Positions 1 to 10,552 are shown, numbered from the stretch's first letter. The stretch is DNA of 64,000 bases from Trachythela sp. YZ-2020 (GCA_016169945.1 JADLSH010000358.1:4187001-4251000); one strand, 5' to 3'. Notes: generated by a model from the letters alone, not told the origin. Numbers and translations: made by a program.

Positions 1-180
1 AGAGAAAATGCACACATTCTGCGAAAACATTGCCAAGGTTTATGAACCTGCCGAACAAATTTCGGCGGCCATCTTGAAAATACATCGATCCAGAACCCAC
101 CTCCTAAACATACGTCAGCAGGTGGGCTTGGGATTGAACGCACCTCTTCGGAGCCAACAGGAAAGCTGCTTTTACGCTAG
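1..180 (+). CDS. Candidate internal exon of a host gene, cut by the window edge
   Basis: The frame is open from base 2 to base 180 and ends at a good splice donor, AG|GTATGAG, at 180/181. The peptide begins EKMHTFCENIAKVYEPAEQI and ends ESCFYAR, with an amphipathic, helix-like character and no low complexity. The first ATG is at base 8, but the frame is open upstream of it, so it need not be the start. The exon would leave two bases of a split codon. I do not recognise the protein and saw no matching next exon in the following 3 kb. It may be a chance open frame next to a donor-like site. Confidence 0.4.
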
Positions 181-780
181 GTATGAGATAATACTTCAAA
201 ACCTGACGAAACTTGGTTGGATTATTCTTTAGTCAACTATCATTATGTTCAAGTACAACTTGGGATAATATTTGCGAGGCTCAGTGATTAAAAGCAAATA
301 AAACTGCAAAGTATGGCTGAAATCGTGTTTTGGCGGGGTAAGTGAAATTAACTGTATTGTATCTCAACAAAACAATATTAACCCTCATGAAATATTTTAG
401 TATTATATTGAAATAAGTATAGTTTTTTTTTAGGAAATAAGAAAATATAGCCTTTCTAAGGTGTATGAAGTTATGTGATGTATAATTAGCAGTTGATATG
501 GGATGTACATAATCATATTCTTGTAAAATATTATACCTAGACACATTTCACTCTCCAATGACCACCCCTAAAAGTGACCACTCTAAACACTATAAGCACT
601 TCAGAAAGTCTGTAGCTTTGATGGTTCAGGAGATAGAGCTATGTCGATAGTGTCCATGTTGTCCGCCATGGCCATTTTACCCTAAAACAGTCGAGATTAT
701 CTGTCCTAAATGAAATGCATACAAACTCATTACAGGTCCTAGACTAAAGTCAAATCGGCGTTTTATTCATGGGAATTTTT
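181..780. other. Unassigned AT-rich stretch
   Basis: This would be intron if the exon before it is real. Short frames on both strands lack family signatures. No inverted or tandem structure was seen. Confidence 0.4.
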
Positions 781-918
781 GCAATGTAATTTTGTAATAC
801 GTATACAACGCATAGGCATGGCCTATGATTTCATGTCTGGCTAAAGTATATTATAGTTTATATTGTATAATTATAATCTATTAAAATTGCAGGTGACAAG
901 AGTATATACTGCATGCAT
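781..918 (+). repeat. 138-bp direct repeat, copy A
   Basis: It runs from GCAATGTAATTTTGTAATAC to GCATGCAT and recurs at 1626-1765. The two copies differ only by a 2-bp change in GTATAC/GTAC and a 4-bp (TA) expansion near the end. It contains the small palindrome CATAGGCATGGCCTATG. The flanks of the two copies differ, so the repeat has sharp edges. Confidence 0.9.
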
Positions 919-1625
919 CCTTTACCAGGTTTCCCAAAAGTGTTAGCCTATTTGATTAAATGAAACGTAAAAACTATACAAAGGTATTATACGCTTAAAT
1001 TCGTTTTTATTATTTAGAAAAAACATATCCCTTGACAGAATCAAAATTGTCGATATAGAACACTTGATAAAACTTTAGATATATCGCTCGATTGGCAATG
1101 GCTACGCCTAGCCAATCGAGTGCATGTACTATAAATAAAATTAGTCTTTATTCAAAGTCAATTAAGTGTTATCCTTATGTCATAAAAATTGCTAAGTGAA
1201 CAAATCTTACACTGATTCAATGCAGTAAAATACTTTTACTGTACCTATATTCCTTTGTTCCTTGAACTCAGTATTCAGACGTACAGTTGTGTCATGAAAT
1301 ATGCCTTGATCAAATAAAGATATTCCCTTGTCCAACTAGCAATGAATAGAAAAAATGAACGTTATCATAGTTAGAAAAAGAATACAAGTAATAGTTCCAC
1401 AAAATGGACATGCATGCACCTATACTTGGCTTGAAACATTCAAATGACATGTGAAGACGAACGTTTTTAATGTACAGAGATTTTGTAACATCGGTTAAGT
1501 GCGACATTCAATATTCAAGAGTCCACATTTACAATAGAGTCCACATTTATCTCAGCTGTACAGTAATTCTCTCAGAATTTCGTAAAAAGCCAGATTTTCC
1601 CAGTCTGTGCCTTATATATATGTAT
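919..1625. other. Unassigned stretch between the two direct-repeat copies
   Basis: AT-rich and without recognisable coding sequence. It holds one perfect hairpin, annotated separately. Confidence 0.4.
1087..1120. repeat. Perfect 10-bp stem hairpin
   Basis: CTCGATTGGC and GCCAATCGAG are perfect inverted arms separated by 14 bases. Function unknown. Confidence 0.7.
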
Positions 1626-1765
1626 GCAATGTAATTTTGTAATACGTACAACGCATAGGCATGGCCTATGATTTCATGTCTGGCTAAAGTATATTATAGT
1701 TTATATTGTATAATTATAATCTATTAAAATTGCAGGTGACAAGAGTATATATATACTGCATGCAT
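1626..1765 (+). repeat. 138-bp direct repeat, copy B
   Basis: Near-identical to 781-918, 845 bases downstream in the same orientation. It lies immediately upstream of the segment carrying the hammerhead ribozyme; copy A has no ribozyme after it. Confidence 0.9.
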
Positions 1766-1882
1766 GACACTTCACGCATGTCTGGATGCGCATGTGTCTG
1801 AGTATTGTACCACATACGCTTGGTGAGGGCAAGAGTATGGTGTATAAATACGAAGTCACTCGCATCTAGACTGCGTTACTAG
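1766..1882 (+). promoter_or_regulatory. TATA-like sequence upstream of the ribozyme
   Basis: GTGTATAAATACG lies at about 1840-1852, some 35-40 bases before the ribozyme. This spacing could suit a promoter that starts transcription at or just before the ribozyme. It is only a motif in AT-rich DNA, so the promoter role is inference. Confidence 0.25.
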
Positions 1883-1926
1883 CTGCACTGACGAGCCGTT
1901 GAACGGCGAAACATGCATGTCTGCAG
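1883..1926 (+). ncRNA. Hammerhead self-cleaving ribozyme, type I-like
   Basis: All parts of the hammerhead core are present in order. Stem I 5' strand is CTGCA (1883-1887). The conserved box CTGACGA (1888-1894) fits CUGANGA. Stem II is GCCG/CGGC (1895-1898 with 1904-1907) with loop TTGAA. GAAA is at 1908-1911. Stem III is ACA/TGT closed by loop TGCA (1911-1920), extendable as the palindrome ACATGCATGT. The cleavage triplet is GTC (1919-1921), with predicted cleavage after C1921. Stem I 3' strand TGCAG (1922-1926) pairs perfectly with 1883-1887. Short stem III with open stem I ends is the form known from Penelope-like elements and metazoan retrozymes. A (TA)n tract follows directly. No second ribozyme or Penelope reverse transcriptase was found, so this is a remnant or a very short element. 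Activity is inferred from structure only. Confidence 0.85.
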
Positions 1927-1933
1927 ATTTGAC

Positions 1934-1953
1934 TATATATATATATATATATA
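1934..1953. repeat. (TA)n microsatellite
   Basis: About ten TA units, directly after the hammerhead ribozyme. Confidence 0.9.
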
Positions 1954-2488
1954 AACGCACTGTCACATTCAATGAGTTAGTCCATCGCAACAGCAATATT
2001 CCAATTAGGTAATATACACATGCATGGCAGCCGATCTGTATCTAACTTACCAGGCAAGCCGAAGTAAATCAGATAAAGATCACACGCGAATGTTTTATAT
2101 TACTTAAATTACAAATGCATCAAGTAAGTATTCAAGTATACCGATGGCGACGTTTGGTCGATGTTGGGCTGTTGAAGTTAAGCCGAATATCGAAGCTAAA
2201 GTTCATGTAAATCAAGTAGAAATCTTTATACATTCATTTCTTTCAGAATTTCTAAGGAATAATTAATGAGTGTTTGTAAATATTAAATACAGATTGGGCA
2301 TTAAGTGATAGCAAAACGTTTTGAAAACAAATAAATAAATTAGTTGAAAATAAGGGTTGAACATAATCAATCGCTATAGTGTCCTAACTCCTCTAGAACG
2401 CTTGGGCTAAAAACCAAAACGGAAATTACAAATAACGCTTCTGTGCTGCTTAAATTCTTACAAACTATTATTCGCTAAAATAAAATCA
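1954..2488. other. Unassigned AT-rich stretch
   Basis: No coding signature, inverted arms or tandem repeats were seen. Confidence 0.4.
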
Positions 2489-2681
2489 CTTAAGGTGGCT
2501 CCCTACAGTTAGTACAGTTTGAAACACGATCTATATACATGTAGATCAGACGTCATCTTGGCGTACCACGCGTGGAATCTTCGTGACCGGCAGAAATTTT
2601 GAAACAAGTTGCGGGAAATGGTTTTCGGAGACTTTATATCTGCGAAGAAACCACAATTTTTTCATTATAATCGTAAATCTT
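2489..2681. repeat. Dispersed repeat, inverted relative to the copy at 37592
   Basis: The reverse complement of this segment matches 37592-37766 over most of its length. It starts CTTAAGGTGGCTCCCTACAG and runs to ATAATCGTAAATCT. CTTAAGG at one edge suggests a transposon end. No opposite terminus was found in either copy, so the superfamily is unknown. Confidence 0.75.
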
Positions 2682-2720
2682 TTAAATTTAAACAGTACGT
2701 ATGTTTTTAACCAGTTTCTA

Positions 2721-2772
2721 AGTATTATCTTTCAGTATTATCTTTCAGTATTATCTTTCAGTATTATCTTTC
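2721..2772 (+). repeat. 13-bp minisatellite, four perfect copies
   Basis: AGTATTATCTTTC is repeated four times without change, just outside the dispersed repeat ending at 2681. Confidence 0.95.
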
Positions 2773-3152
2773 ATGTTCAAAATCTTTGACTTCTTGCTGA
2801 ATTGACTAAAAAATTCTGAAATTATATTTTATATTCTCTTCAAGGCAGTCTTGGACTGTCAAAGTAATATAATAGTCTATAGTCTTAAAGCAATTGAAAG
2901 TTTGAAACTTAAGTTACCCCTGTCTTTCAACTCAATTCACAATTAGTGTTTGACCTGCTAAACTAGCACATATTATTAAAAAATTACAATGCAGACAGTT
3001 AATACGCGAAGTTGTCTTGATTATGAAAAATACATGTTGTTTGAATGTTTTGAAAAGTTGTCACACCGAATATACAGTGTTGCGTGTTACCATGGTTACA
3101 GTGATCGACTCAGTACTTCATGTTACAATAACGTTTACGGAATATAACTGCT
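2773..3152. other. Unassigned stretch before the LINE 3' end
   Basis: No feature recognised. Confidence 0.4.
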
Positions 3153-3464
3153 TAGGTAGGTAGGTAGGTAAAACTTTATTTTACTACGCTAACCCCAACA
3201 GCGAAAGCTGATTTCCAAGGGGGGCGTAGCATTAAATTTACATTAAAAATTTAGAAAAGTTAAACATACAAATACAATTACTTACATGCAGTTATTACAA
3301 TTACATACATAATTAGATAGATAATAGTACATACAGTACATACATACATACATAATAGTAAATATTAATAGATTAAATAGTCAAGGTAAATATGGGTTTA
3401 AAAACTCTAATTAGTAGCCAGGTGTCATACGTTTTATTGAATATAGCTAGTGATTCTTTTCCTC

Positions 3465-5377
3465 TTAATTCATTTGGGAGACTATTCCACAATTTGGCCC
3501 CTCTATAGCTAAGACTTTTTTAAGATATTCAGTCTTAGGCTTGGGCAAATGGAGTTTAGTGGAAGAGCCCCGCAAATTATAATACTGGGAGGAAGACGTC
3601 TTTTGAAAAATATCAGTAAGTCGTAAGGGCGCTAGATCATGAGTAATTTTATACATAAGACTTGCCACAAACTGGGTTCTGCGTTCGCTCAGAGGCAGTT
3701 TAATTCATTTAGAGCAAGTTCAGATTGACCATGTTCATTTTTACGATCCATGATAGCTCTAGCAGCCCTATTTTGTAATTTCTGGAGACGATCAGAAAGT
3801 GTGGTACCAATGGTATCCCAAACTTCGCAACAATAATCAAGGTGAGGCAAAACAAGTGCATTATAGGCACAAATTAATGTATTACGGTCTACACATGATT
3901 TTAACTTTCTGATTGCCCCAATTCCGGATGAAACTTTTTTGGCAATTTTATCAATATGCTTTTCCCATGATAGAAATTCATCAATATAGACTCCAAGTGC
4001 CTTTGTTTCTCTTACCCTTTTAATTGGTACGTCACCAACAAATACCTTTGGGGTAGCCAATATATTATTAATATTATGCCGTGATCCAATTAGTATGTAC
4101 TCAGTTTTAACGAGATTTAAAGATAGTTTATTTGCACAGAGCCACTGATTAACGTTTGAAAGATCGTGATTGATGGCAACTTCTACATCATGAAGAGATT
4201 TACCAGATACAGTTAACGTTGTATCGTCGGCAAACATTCTTGATGACGAGTGTTCAAGACTTGTAGGCAGATCGTTTATATAAATTAGAAACAGGAGTGG
4301 CCCAAGAATTGAACCTTGGGGATCCACAAGTAACTAGATTTTTCTAGACAATACGCCGTTCACAGTACACATTTGAAATCTGTTTTCTAAGTATGATCCT
4401 AAAAGATTTAGGGCAGGTTTTTGTAGACCATAAAGGTCAAGTTTCTTAATCAATATATTATGATTTATAGTATCAAATGCTTTCTGCAAGTCAAGAAATA
4501 CTGCAATATTGAATTGACCACGGTCCATATTAATGAACCATTCGTTAGTACTGTCCAAAAGGGCAGAAGCTGTAGAATGGAACTGCCTAAAACCAAATTG
4601 ATTTTGAGACAACAAATTATTAACAGCAAAATAATCATATAGTTGGCTATATAGAACTTACTATAGGCAGAATGGAAATTGGGCGATAGTTATTCAACAT
4701 GTTTCGAGGGCCATTTTTGTGTAAAGGGATAACTCTCGCTAGTTTCCACTCTGAAGGAACAGTTTCACTATAGATTGCCGTATTAAAAATGCTTGTCAGT
4801 GAATTTGCAATTATTGGCGCAGCAATACGAATAATTTTAGCAGGAATTTTATCAATTCCAGTAGATTTACAAGGATTTAAAGAGGAAAGAAGTTTGTATA
4901 CTTTAGTTTCAGACACTGTTTGAAACTTAAAACTACTTGTTGCTTTTGTTATGTAATCCGTGAAATTTCTATCAGTATTACCAATGGTTGTGGCAATTTT
5001 GGACCAATCTCAGTAAAGTAATTATTAAAGCGCTCCGCTAATTCATTTGGACAAGAAATTTGACCATTCTGAGTATGGATACAATTTATTTCGCGACATT
5101 CTTGTTTCCGGTTAAGGATTTTATTAACGGTTTTCCAAGCTTTTTTAGGGTCATGTTCAACACTTTCAAATTGTGCTTTATAATATGCTGTTTTTGCTTC
5201 TCGCAGTGTGCTAGTAATATGGTTTCTAGAGGTTTTATATGCAGTCCAGTAATTTTCTGAATTGTATTTAACGGCAAGGAGTTTGAGACGATCCCGTTCA
5301 CGTATTAGTTTTTTAATTGCATTAGTCAGCCAAGGAATATTTGGTATTTTTGACTCTCTTTTCTCTGATTGGTGCAT
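3465..5377 (-). pseudogene. LINE reverse transcriptase and C-terminus, broken
   Basis: Five consecutive minus-strand frames cover the linker (5377-4949), RT fingers (4916-4647, with STGIDKIPAKIIR and NNYRPISILP), palm (4615-4334, with VFLDLQKAFDTINH), catalytic palm and thumb (4327-3689, with PQGSILGPLLFLIYINDLP and the FADD box) and a C-terminal tail (3668-3465). Stops or frameshifts separate each pair. The catalytic FADD aspartates survive, but the protein cannot be made as one chain, so this is a dead copy. Confidence 0.85.
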
Positions 5378-6202
5378 GCTTATCTAGAACTGACAAGAAA
5401 ATAATTTTCCATGTTTCCCACATCCTGTCAACGCAGAAATTATTGTCCACCAATTCCCATTCCTGATTACTCAAATCCATTAGGAAATTCTCAGCATTAA
5501 AATACTTAAAGTTTCGAATTTCGACTTTCTTGTGGCGGTTGTTTTGTTTAGAACGAATATTAATTTTACGAACAACTAAAATCATATAGTGATCGCTAAT
5601 ACCAATCTGCACCACTTTAGATAAGACTAACTTATCTGGAGTTGGGGTGAGACAAACATCCAACAGGGTAGATGAAGTCATGGTCACGCGAGTGGGTGAG
5701 CTTATTGTTTGTGTTAACTGATATAGTTCAATGATTGAATTTAAATTTTTTGTGGCATTATTTGAAACGTCAAGCATATTGGCATTTAAATCACCAAGCA
5801 TGTAAAATTCCTTATTCTCATCATCTATAAGTTTAATTAGTTGCTCGATATTGGCAAAAGAATCGACAGAAGCACCTGGAGGTCTATAAATGGTACCAAC
5901 AATAAACGATGCAGAAGAGGGTTTGTTAACCTCAATACAAACTGCTTCAAGATTATCTCTAGTCAGATCTTTTCGTTCGAAATAATTAATGGTATATTTC
6001 TTATATATAAACAGACGCCTCCCCCTGTTCTAGAGCGATCGGCCCTAATTAAATCATAATTGTGAATAAACATATCCTGATTGGTAATATTATTATCTAG
6101 TCTTGTCTCATTTAGTGCGAGAATATCGAGACCTTTTTCAGCTAATATTATTCTAATTTCTTCTATATGTTTTGGTAAACTAGCTATATTAAGCATACCC
6201 AT
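5322..6202 (-). pseudogene. LINE apurinic-type endonuclease domain, broken
   Basis: This domain would nick target DNA during LINE insertion. The first frame (6202-5963) has the motif ILALNETRLDNN and the GGGVCLYIR block. A second frame (5801-5322) has MLGDLNANML, the STLLDVCLT block and GISDHYMI, matching the asparagine, aspartate and histidine blocks of AP-endonuclease-like LINE proteins. The two frames are separated by a frameshift or stops between about 5800 and 5960, so no complete domain is encoded. It leads into the linker and reverse transcriptase at lower coordinates. Confidence 0.8.
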
Positions 6203-6345
6203 TTTAAAACCCTTTACATTAGGTAAGTATGGGTTAATCGGTGTATGCCTGTTTCCACCTGGCTTGGTTCTAATCTGGCCTGTGTACAGACGTTACTCGG
6301 TTCGAATGGGCAAGGGGTTTCTCATGCATATATTTCTAAACTTTT

Positions 6346-6657
6346 CTAGTTAAGTGTTACCTGTCTTTTTCTAAAACGAACGCGGTAACCGCTACATTGC
6401 AAACCAAATTGAGCTTCCAGAATTCTTCGCAAGTTCCCTCCACTTGAGAACAAATCAATCTTGACCGTTCGAATAACTGAATTTTTATCTTTAACGTTAA
6501 TTTGGCTTTCATAGCTTCCCGGCAAACTAAAAGAAAAGGATAATATTGGATGCATGCTTATATATGCTGTACGGTGTGAAAAATGTGTTTTAGCTTCAGG
6601 TACAAACTTTACTGTACATTTAAACACGTTTGAAAACTGAAAGATTTGTAAAAACAA
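6346..6657 (-). CDS. Unassigned 103-residue frame upstream of the LINE
   Basis: An open frame ending at 6346, just upstream of the LINE endonuclease on the same strand. The C-terminal half (IRTVKIDLFSSGGNLRRILE, then SGYRVRFRKRQ) looks protein-like; the N-terminal half does not. It could be the remnant of the LINE's first ORF or 5' region, or a host fragment. I do not recognise it. Confidence 0.3.
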   Translation of the reverse strand: MFLQIFQFSNVFKCTVKFVPEAKTHFSHRTAYISMHPILSFSFSLPGSYESQINVKDKNSVIRTVKIDLFSSGGNLRRILEAQFGLQCSGYRVRFRKRQVTLN

Positions 6658-6711
6658 TTCGATATACGGTCATATTTAATACGCTATATACGCCTTTAGA
6701 ATATAAATACT

Positions 6712-6856
6712 GACGACCTCTATTAAGCGACCCTGTATTAAGCGGCCACGCTGTATTAAACGGCCAGTTAGTAAAGTCCTGGCTATTTACTCAGTAATAT
6801 TCTGTAAACATGACCTCTATTAAACGGCCACCTTATAGTTCATATTAAACGGCCAG
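6712..6856 (+). repeat. Cluster of TATTAAGCGGCCA motifs
   Basis: Five degenerate copies of CTCTATTAAGCGGCCAC or TATTAAACGGCCA occur at irregular spacing. The same motif recurs at 16510-16550, and a related one forms the ends of the MITE at 42324-42577. This is probably terminal sequence of a DNA transposon family. Confidence 0.6.
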
Positions 6857-8088
6857 AATTTATATGGTGCTTTTTAATGTTTCAATTGGTTGTTTTGACA
6901 AATTCAATTACAGATCAATATGAAAGAGTAGTGTTTCCACTTAAATAAGTAATATATATAAGACATGAATTGTCAATCAATTAAAGATTATCAAGTTATA
7001 TTTTTCACGTAAATATAGCAATTCTTATCTATAGTATTTGAATGTTTTCTTTTGCATATGTTTTCATATTTTTCAGCCATTTCTCATTTCGATTTTCCCT
7101 TCAATTTCAAAAACAAGCGCGCTCGTGCCAGTTCCCATCCGCATCACACATGGATCAGCGCGCTATGATCGCGTTTCCCCGCCCGTGTTTTACAGCGCCC
7201 TGTATTAGACCTAATAAAACACGTGCTGCGAGTTTATTGAACGGCTTCAAAAATGTCTCATTAGTATTCTTTAAATAAAGAATACTATTACATACACAAC
7301 GATGGACACTATAAAAACAAGCGTGTAATTTCAATTACACACCAAAGGTATGTACAACTACATCTGATGGGCCTAATGGCTAAAGCATTCCCGTGGACTA
7401 TTGCGCGACGTTTTTCGAAGCGATTCGGGGGGACTGTGGAAGAGTCAGTAAATTTCTATACCCCGGATCTAATTGAAACTAAGTAACTCTGCTGGTCAAG
7501 TAACTAGTTGCTAATATACTTTCAAGATAAAATATGATGATTTCTAAATCGGTAGTAAAGCAGTAATATTCAATTTGCTTTGGATTACTATATATTAGCG
7601 CACCTTGGAGTACCCTTATACTGCATTTTGACTTAACGAGTGCATCCCCCACCTATTAAGCTCTTAAATTTTCAATAACTAACTAATTAACTTTAACTCT
7701 TTTCGTTTTCAGTGGAATGCTTTTTTCCAGACGGAAAAGATATTAGGCCTAGTATTACGGTCACTTTTAGTTGATTTGGACTATTGCGGGGAAAAAGTTG
7801 AAGTTTATGGTAAAGAAATATTGATTTAAACGATTAGTAACTGTCACCTGTTAGCAAACGGTTCAGCATTACCAGTTGTTTTTCTTACTTTCGCTTGAGA
7901 GATTTTCGATGATACCATTTTCTAATTAGAAGAATAACAGTTATCCAATTAATAAGCTTGCAGCTAGCATTTTAGTTCTGTATGGAAAATTTTAAAAACA
8001 AATTTGCAACAACTTAATTTGAACGCCATGTAATATTTTTAATACAGCATAGTTTTAACACACAGTATTACTGATACAAATTAATATA
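6857..8088. other. Unassigned stretch
   Basis: No coding signature or repeat structure was found on either strand. Confidence 0.35.
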
Positions 8089-8281
8089 CCGGGTGGCGCA
8101 AAAAAAGTACCACTGTAACTTAAAAACTAAAAGAGCTATTATGCATTCAGCGATGTCTAACTTAAATTTTTATATATACCATGCGCATTTTCATGCAATA
8201 TTGACCGAGATAGCTGCGTTTATAAACTTGAGTAAACATTTTTGGAAGTGTCGAGAATTAGCTAAAAATGGCCTATTAAAT
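8089..8281 (+). repeat. Left terminal inverted repeat
   Basis: Pairs with 10332-10550 at roughly 85% similarity by eye. The right arm contains about 25 extra bases in small insertions. Confidence 0.8.
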
Positions 8282-8338
8282 AATTTGATAATTTGATAAA
8301 TGCAATGTGCATTTTACGTAAGTATTCGTTTCAATGAA

Positions 8339-8417
8339 GTGAAGTTGAAGTTAGAAAGACAAATGTTAGAATAAAAGAGCATATCTATTCAAGAATCATT
8401 TCTAACTTCAACTTCAC
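8339..8417. repeat. Perfect 19-bp inverted repeat inside the TIR element
   Basis: GTGAAGTTGAAGTTAGAAA (8339-8357) is perfectly complementary to 8399-8417, with a 41-base loop. It may be a nested miniature element or a structured RNA hairpin. Confidence 0.85.
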
Positions 8418-8536
8418 GTCTGAAATAATATAATCGAAATAATACCTACAACTAGAAGTTACTATCGCAAGTTAAGTGCTGCCTCGCAGCCATGCATTGT
8501 GGGAAGCAAAATTTAACTAAACGTAAATTTACAGAG

Positions 8537-8780
8537 GCATCACTCTCTCCTATGCAGAGGCATTTATTTAAGATTTTAACTCAATTCGCGGGCTTAATAC
8601 CCGGAGAATGTGAGGCATTCAGGTTTAATAGTGAACGCGCACGGGTGATCAAGGGAAGAGTGGGCCCCATGGAAACTTCATGTAAGCGCGCCTTCCTCTC
8701 CCAATCTTTCGATATCTCGCTTTGCTACATCGCGGCGCTCGCTAAAAAGCCTCTGCGGAGGAGAGAGGAGGCATCAGACT
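8537..8780. repeat. Nested inverted repeat with CTCTCTCC..GCAGAGGC ends
   Basis: The left arm GCATCACTCTCTCCTATGCA and the right arm (reverse complement ATGCCTCCTCTCTCCTCCGC) form imperfect ends of a 244-bp segment with a more GC-rich interior. A 20-base stretch of the right arm (8748-8767) recurs, inverted, at 25015-25034. Confidence 0.55.
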
Positions 8781-8977
8781 AATTTAACCTACAAGATTAG
8801 AAAAATGAATGATATAACTACAGTAGTATTTTAAAGAGTATATAAAATAATTGTAATTACAGTTAATTTAAATATTACAAATAACTGTCACTTATTTGTG
8901 ATAATTGACAAGGCTTTCACTTTTCACTCAAAGTAAATATAACACATTTGATAGTGCACTAATGTTTTGCACTATAG

Positions 8978-9206
8978 TTAGTAAACAAGCGACAAATCTC
9001 GGTCGTCTTTTTGCAGTAAAAATTCAGATTGAAGTTCAGGTGTCTGAATAAACACCAGAAGGTTACATAACAACTGTTTGTTTTTGGTTGCATTGATTAA
9101 CATCATTCTACAGATCTCTTCATTGACAGTCCTCATTAGGAATACAATTTGTTTTAGGAAATCAGGCAATTCCATGAACACCATTTGCATAACCTTTAGC
9201 TGTAGA
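8978..9206 (-). CDS. Possible terminal exon inside the TIR element
   Basis: Minus-strand frame from an acceptor-like site (GTTTCTACAG|CTAAAG at 9206) to a stop at 8978. The peptide is protein-like, helical and leucine-rich, with MELPDFLKQIVFLMRTVNEE and ending DDRDLSLVY. It would start in phase 0, which fits the phase-0 end of the exon at 11970-12094 upstream on the same strand, so it could be that gene's last exon. Its position between terminal inverted repeats argues that it was captured or is chance. The protein is not recognised. Confidence 0.3.
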
Positions 9207-9328
9207 AACCACAGACTGTAGACTATTTCATTAAAGTACAGTAGACGTAGTATTTATTCCATAAAATTCTGAGAGAATGAGACATTTACAACTTTTCAAG
9301 ACTGTATACCATATGCAATTCACAGCAT

Positions 9329-9452
9329 TGACCCCCCCCCCAGCACCTGAGTTTCTTGCAATAAGGGAAAGTCATTTATTATGCTGAAGGGAGGGTGGGG
9401 GGATGAAGATGTCTTCAAAAAAGTTCATACCTGAATCCCCCCCCCCCCACGT
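9329..9452. repeat. Poly(C) and poly(G) tracts
   Basis: C runs at about 9331 and 9438 flank a G-rich run near 9391. The sequence between them has no other signal. Confidence 0.7.
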
Positions 9453-10331
9453 GAATCCTGAATCTATCAAGGAGTACAATCCAGAGAGGTATCTGGAATC
9501 CAAATAGCTCTTGGATTACCTTTTAATATACATGGGGCTAACAGCATTTTACCAATTTGTTTAAAAAAAGTATGTTTAAAGATAGGGAATAGTCCGATCT
9601 GTGCATGCGTACAAAGGAGTCTCCTAATCATAATACGAGCAGTTTAACAGAGTTATACAATCTTACAAAGCTTGTTTGTGCTACAGTTACTATTTATTTT
9701 ACTGTAGAAGCAGGAAAATGTATAAAATTGCTATTTGGTTGATAAAGTCCATTGTTATAATATGAAAATTGTAAACAAAGCGTTTGTTTACAACCGGACG
9801 GTTCCCTACCTATAATGCTCTGTAGGTTAAATTATAAAACGATGACAGAAAATCCATAACAAGTATATCTTCTGGACTAATACTGTGAGACTCTTACAGA
9901 CAGTTCTGGATTTTGCAAAAGGTTATGAAAATGTTGATTCTCTGAAATGAAAAGATATGACAATATATTTGCATGACTGACCCATGACTTCGACTATAAT
10001 TAAAATATTGGTCTCAGCAGCTTGAATAGCGATGTTTTTAATATTACAAATCACAAAATTAAGAAACAAATGTCAAGAAATAAAAAAAACAATTTTTAAA
10101 ATACCTTACCTTTAGGCTTTAGCTCAAGTCGAATCGAAAAACAAAGAATCGTCAAATGCTCGGGCTGACGACAATTTCCGAATTGCACAGACATCCATCC
10201 AAAACAGATCGAGATTTTGAATGTACATAAGTGCGCGAAAGACTGGGTCGAGTGAACTCTGAAATGCTAGCGTGTTAAGAATAGGTGGCTGCCTACGGCA
10301 GCAATAAAATGATAACGGTTATCAAAGTAGT

Positions 10332-10550
10332 TTAATAGGCCGTTTTTAGCTAATTCTCGACAGTTCTAAAAATGTTTACTCAAGTTTAAACACATGCAGC
10401 TATCTCAGTCAATATTGCATGAAAATGCACATGGCATATATCAAAATTTAGGTTAGACATCGCTGAAAGCAATTTAAGTGTAATAGCTCTTTTAGTTTTT
10501 AAGTAATAGCTACTATTTCAAACAGTCGTATACTTTCTTGCGCCACCCGG
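10332..10550 (-). repeat. Right terminal inverted repeat
   Basis: Ends with TTGCGCCACCCGG at 10538-10550, followed by TA. Complementary to 8089-8281. Confidence 0.8.
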
Positions 10551-10552
10551 TA

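Larger units (their letters stand above)
3153..6340 (-). mobile_element. CR1/L2-like LINE, minus strand, decayed
   Basis: Read on the minus strand, the element has an upstream stretch, an endonuclease domain, a reverse transcriptase and a 3' UTR ending in AATAAAGTTTTACC and a TACC microsatellite (3153-3170). Short 3' microsatellite tails in place of long poly(A), and the endonuclease-RT order, are typical of CR1/L2-type LINEs. No target duplication was identified. The 5' limit is approximate and set by the last LINE-like frame. Confidence 0.85.
8089..10550. mobile_element. 2.46-kb element with long terminal inverted repeats
   Basis: The ends are perfect inverted copies of CCGGGTGGCGCAA, flanked by TA on both sides. 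Similarity between the arms extends about 190-220 bp inward (8089-8281 and 10332-10550) with small indels. The TA flank fits a Tc1/mariner-type target site, but no transposase frame lies inside, so it would be non-autonomous. The interior carries a hairpin, a second inverted repeat and a possible exon. Two unrelated single-ended insertions are less likely, because neither arm has its own second end. Confidence 0.75.

Noticed and set aside
8492..8782. 96-residue ORF across the nested repeat
   Set aside because: Coincides with the GC-rich interior of the inverted repeat 8537-8780; no protein signature.
10112..10210. Minus-strand first exon starting MSVQFGNCRQPEH with donor GTAAGG
   Set aside because: Lies in the TIR element, has no upstream support, and its phase does not fit the candidate exon at 8978-9206.
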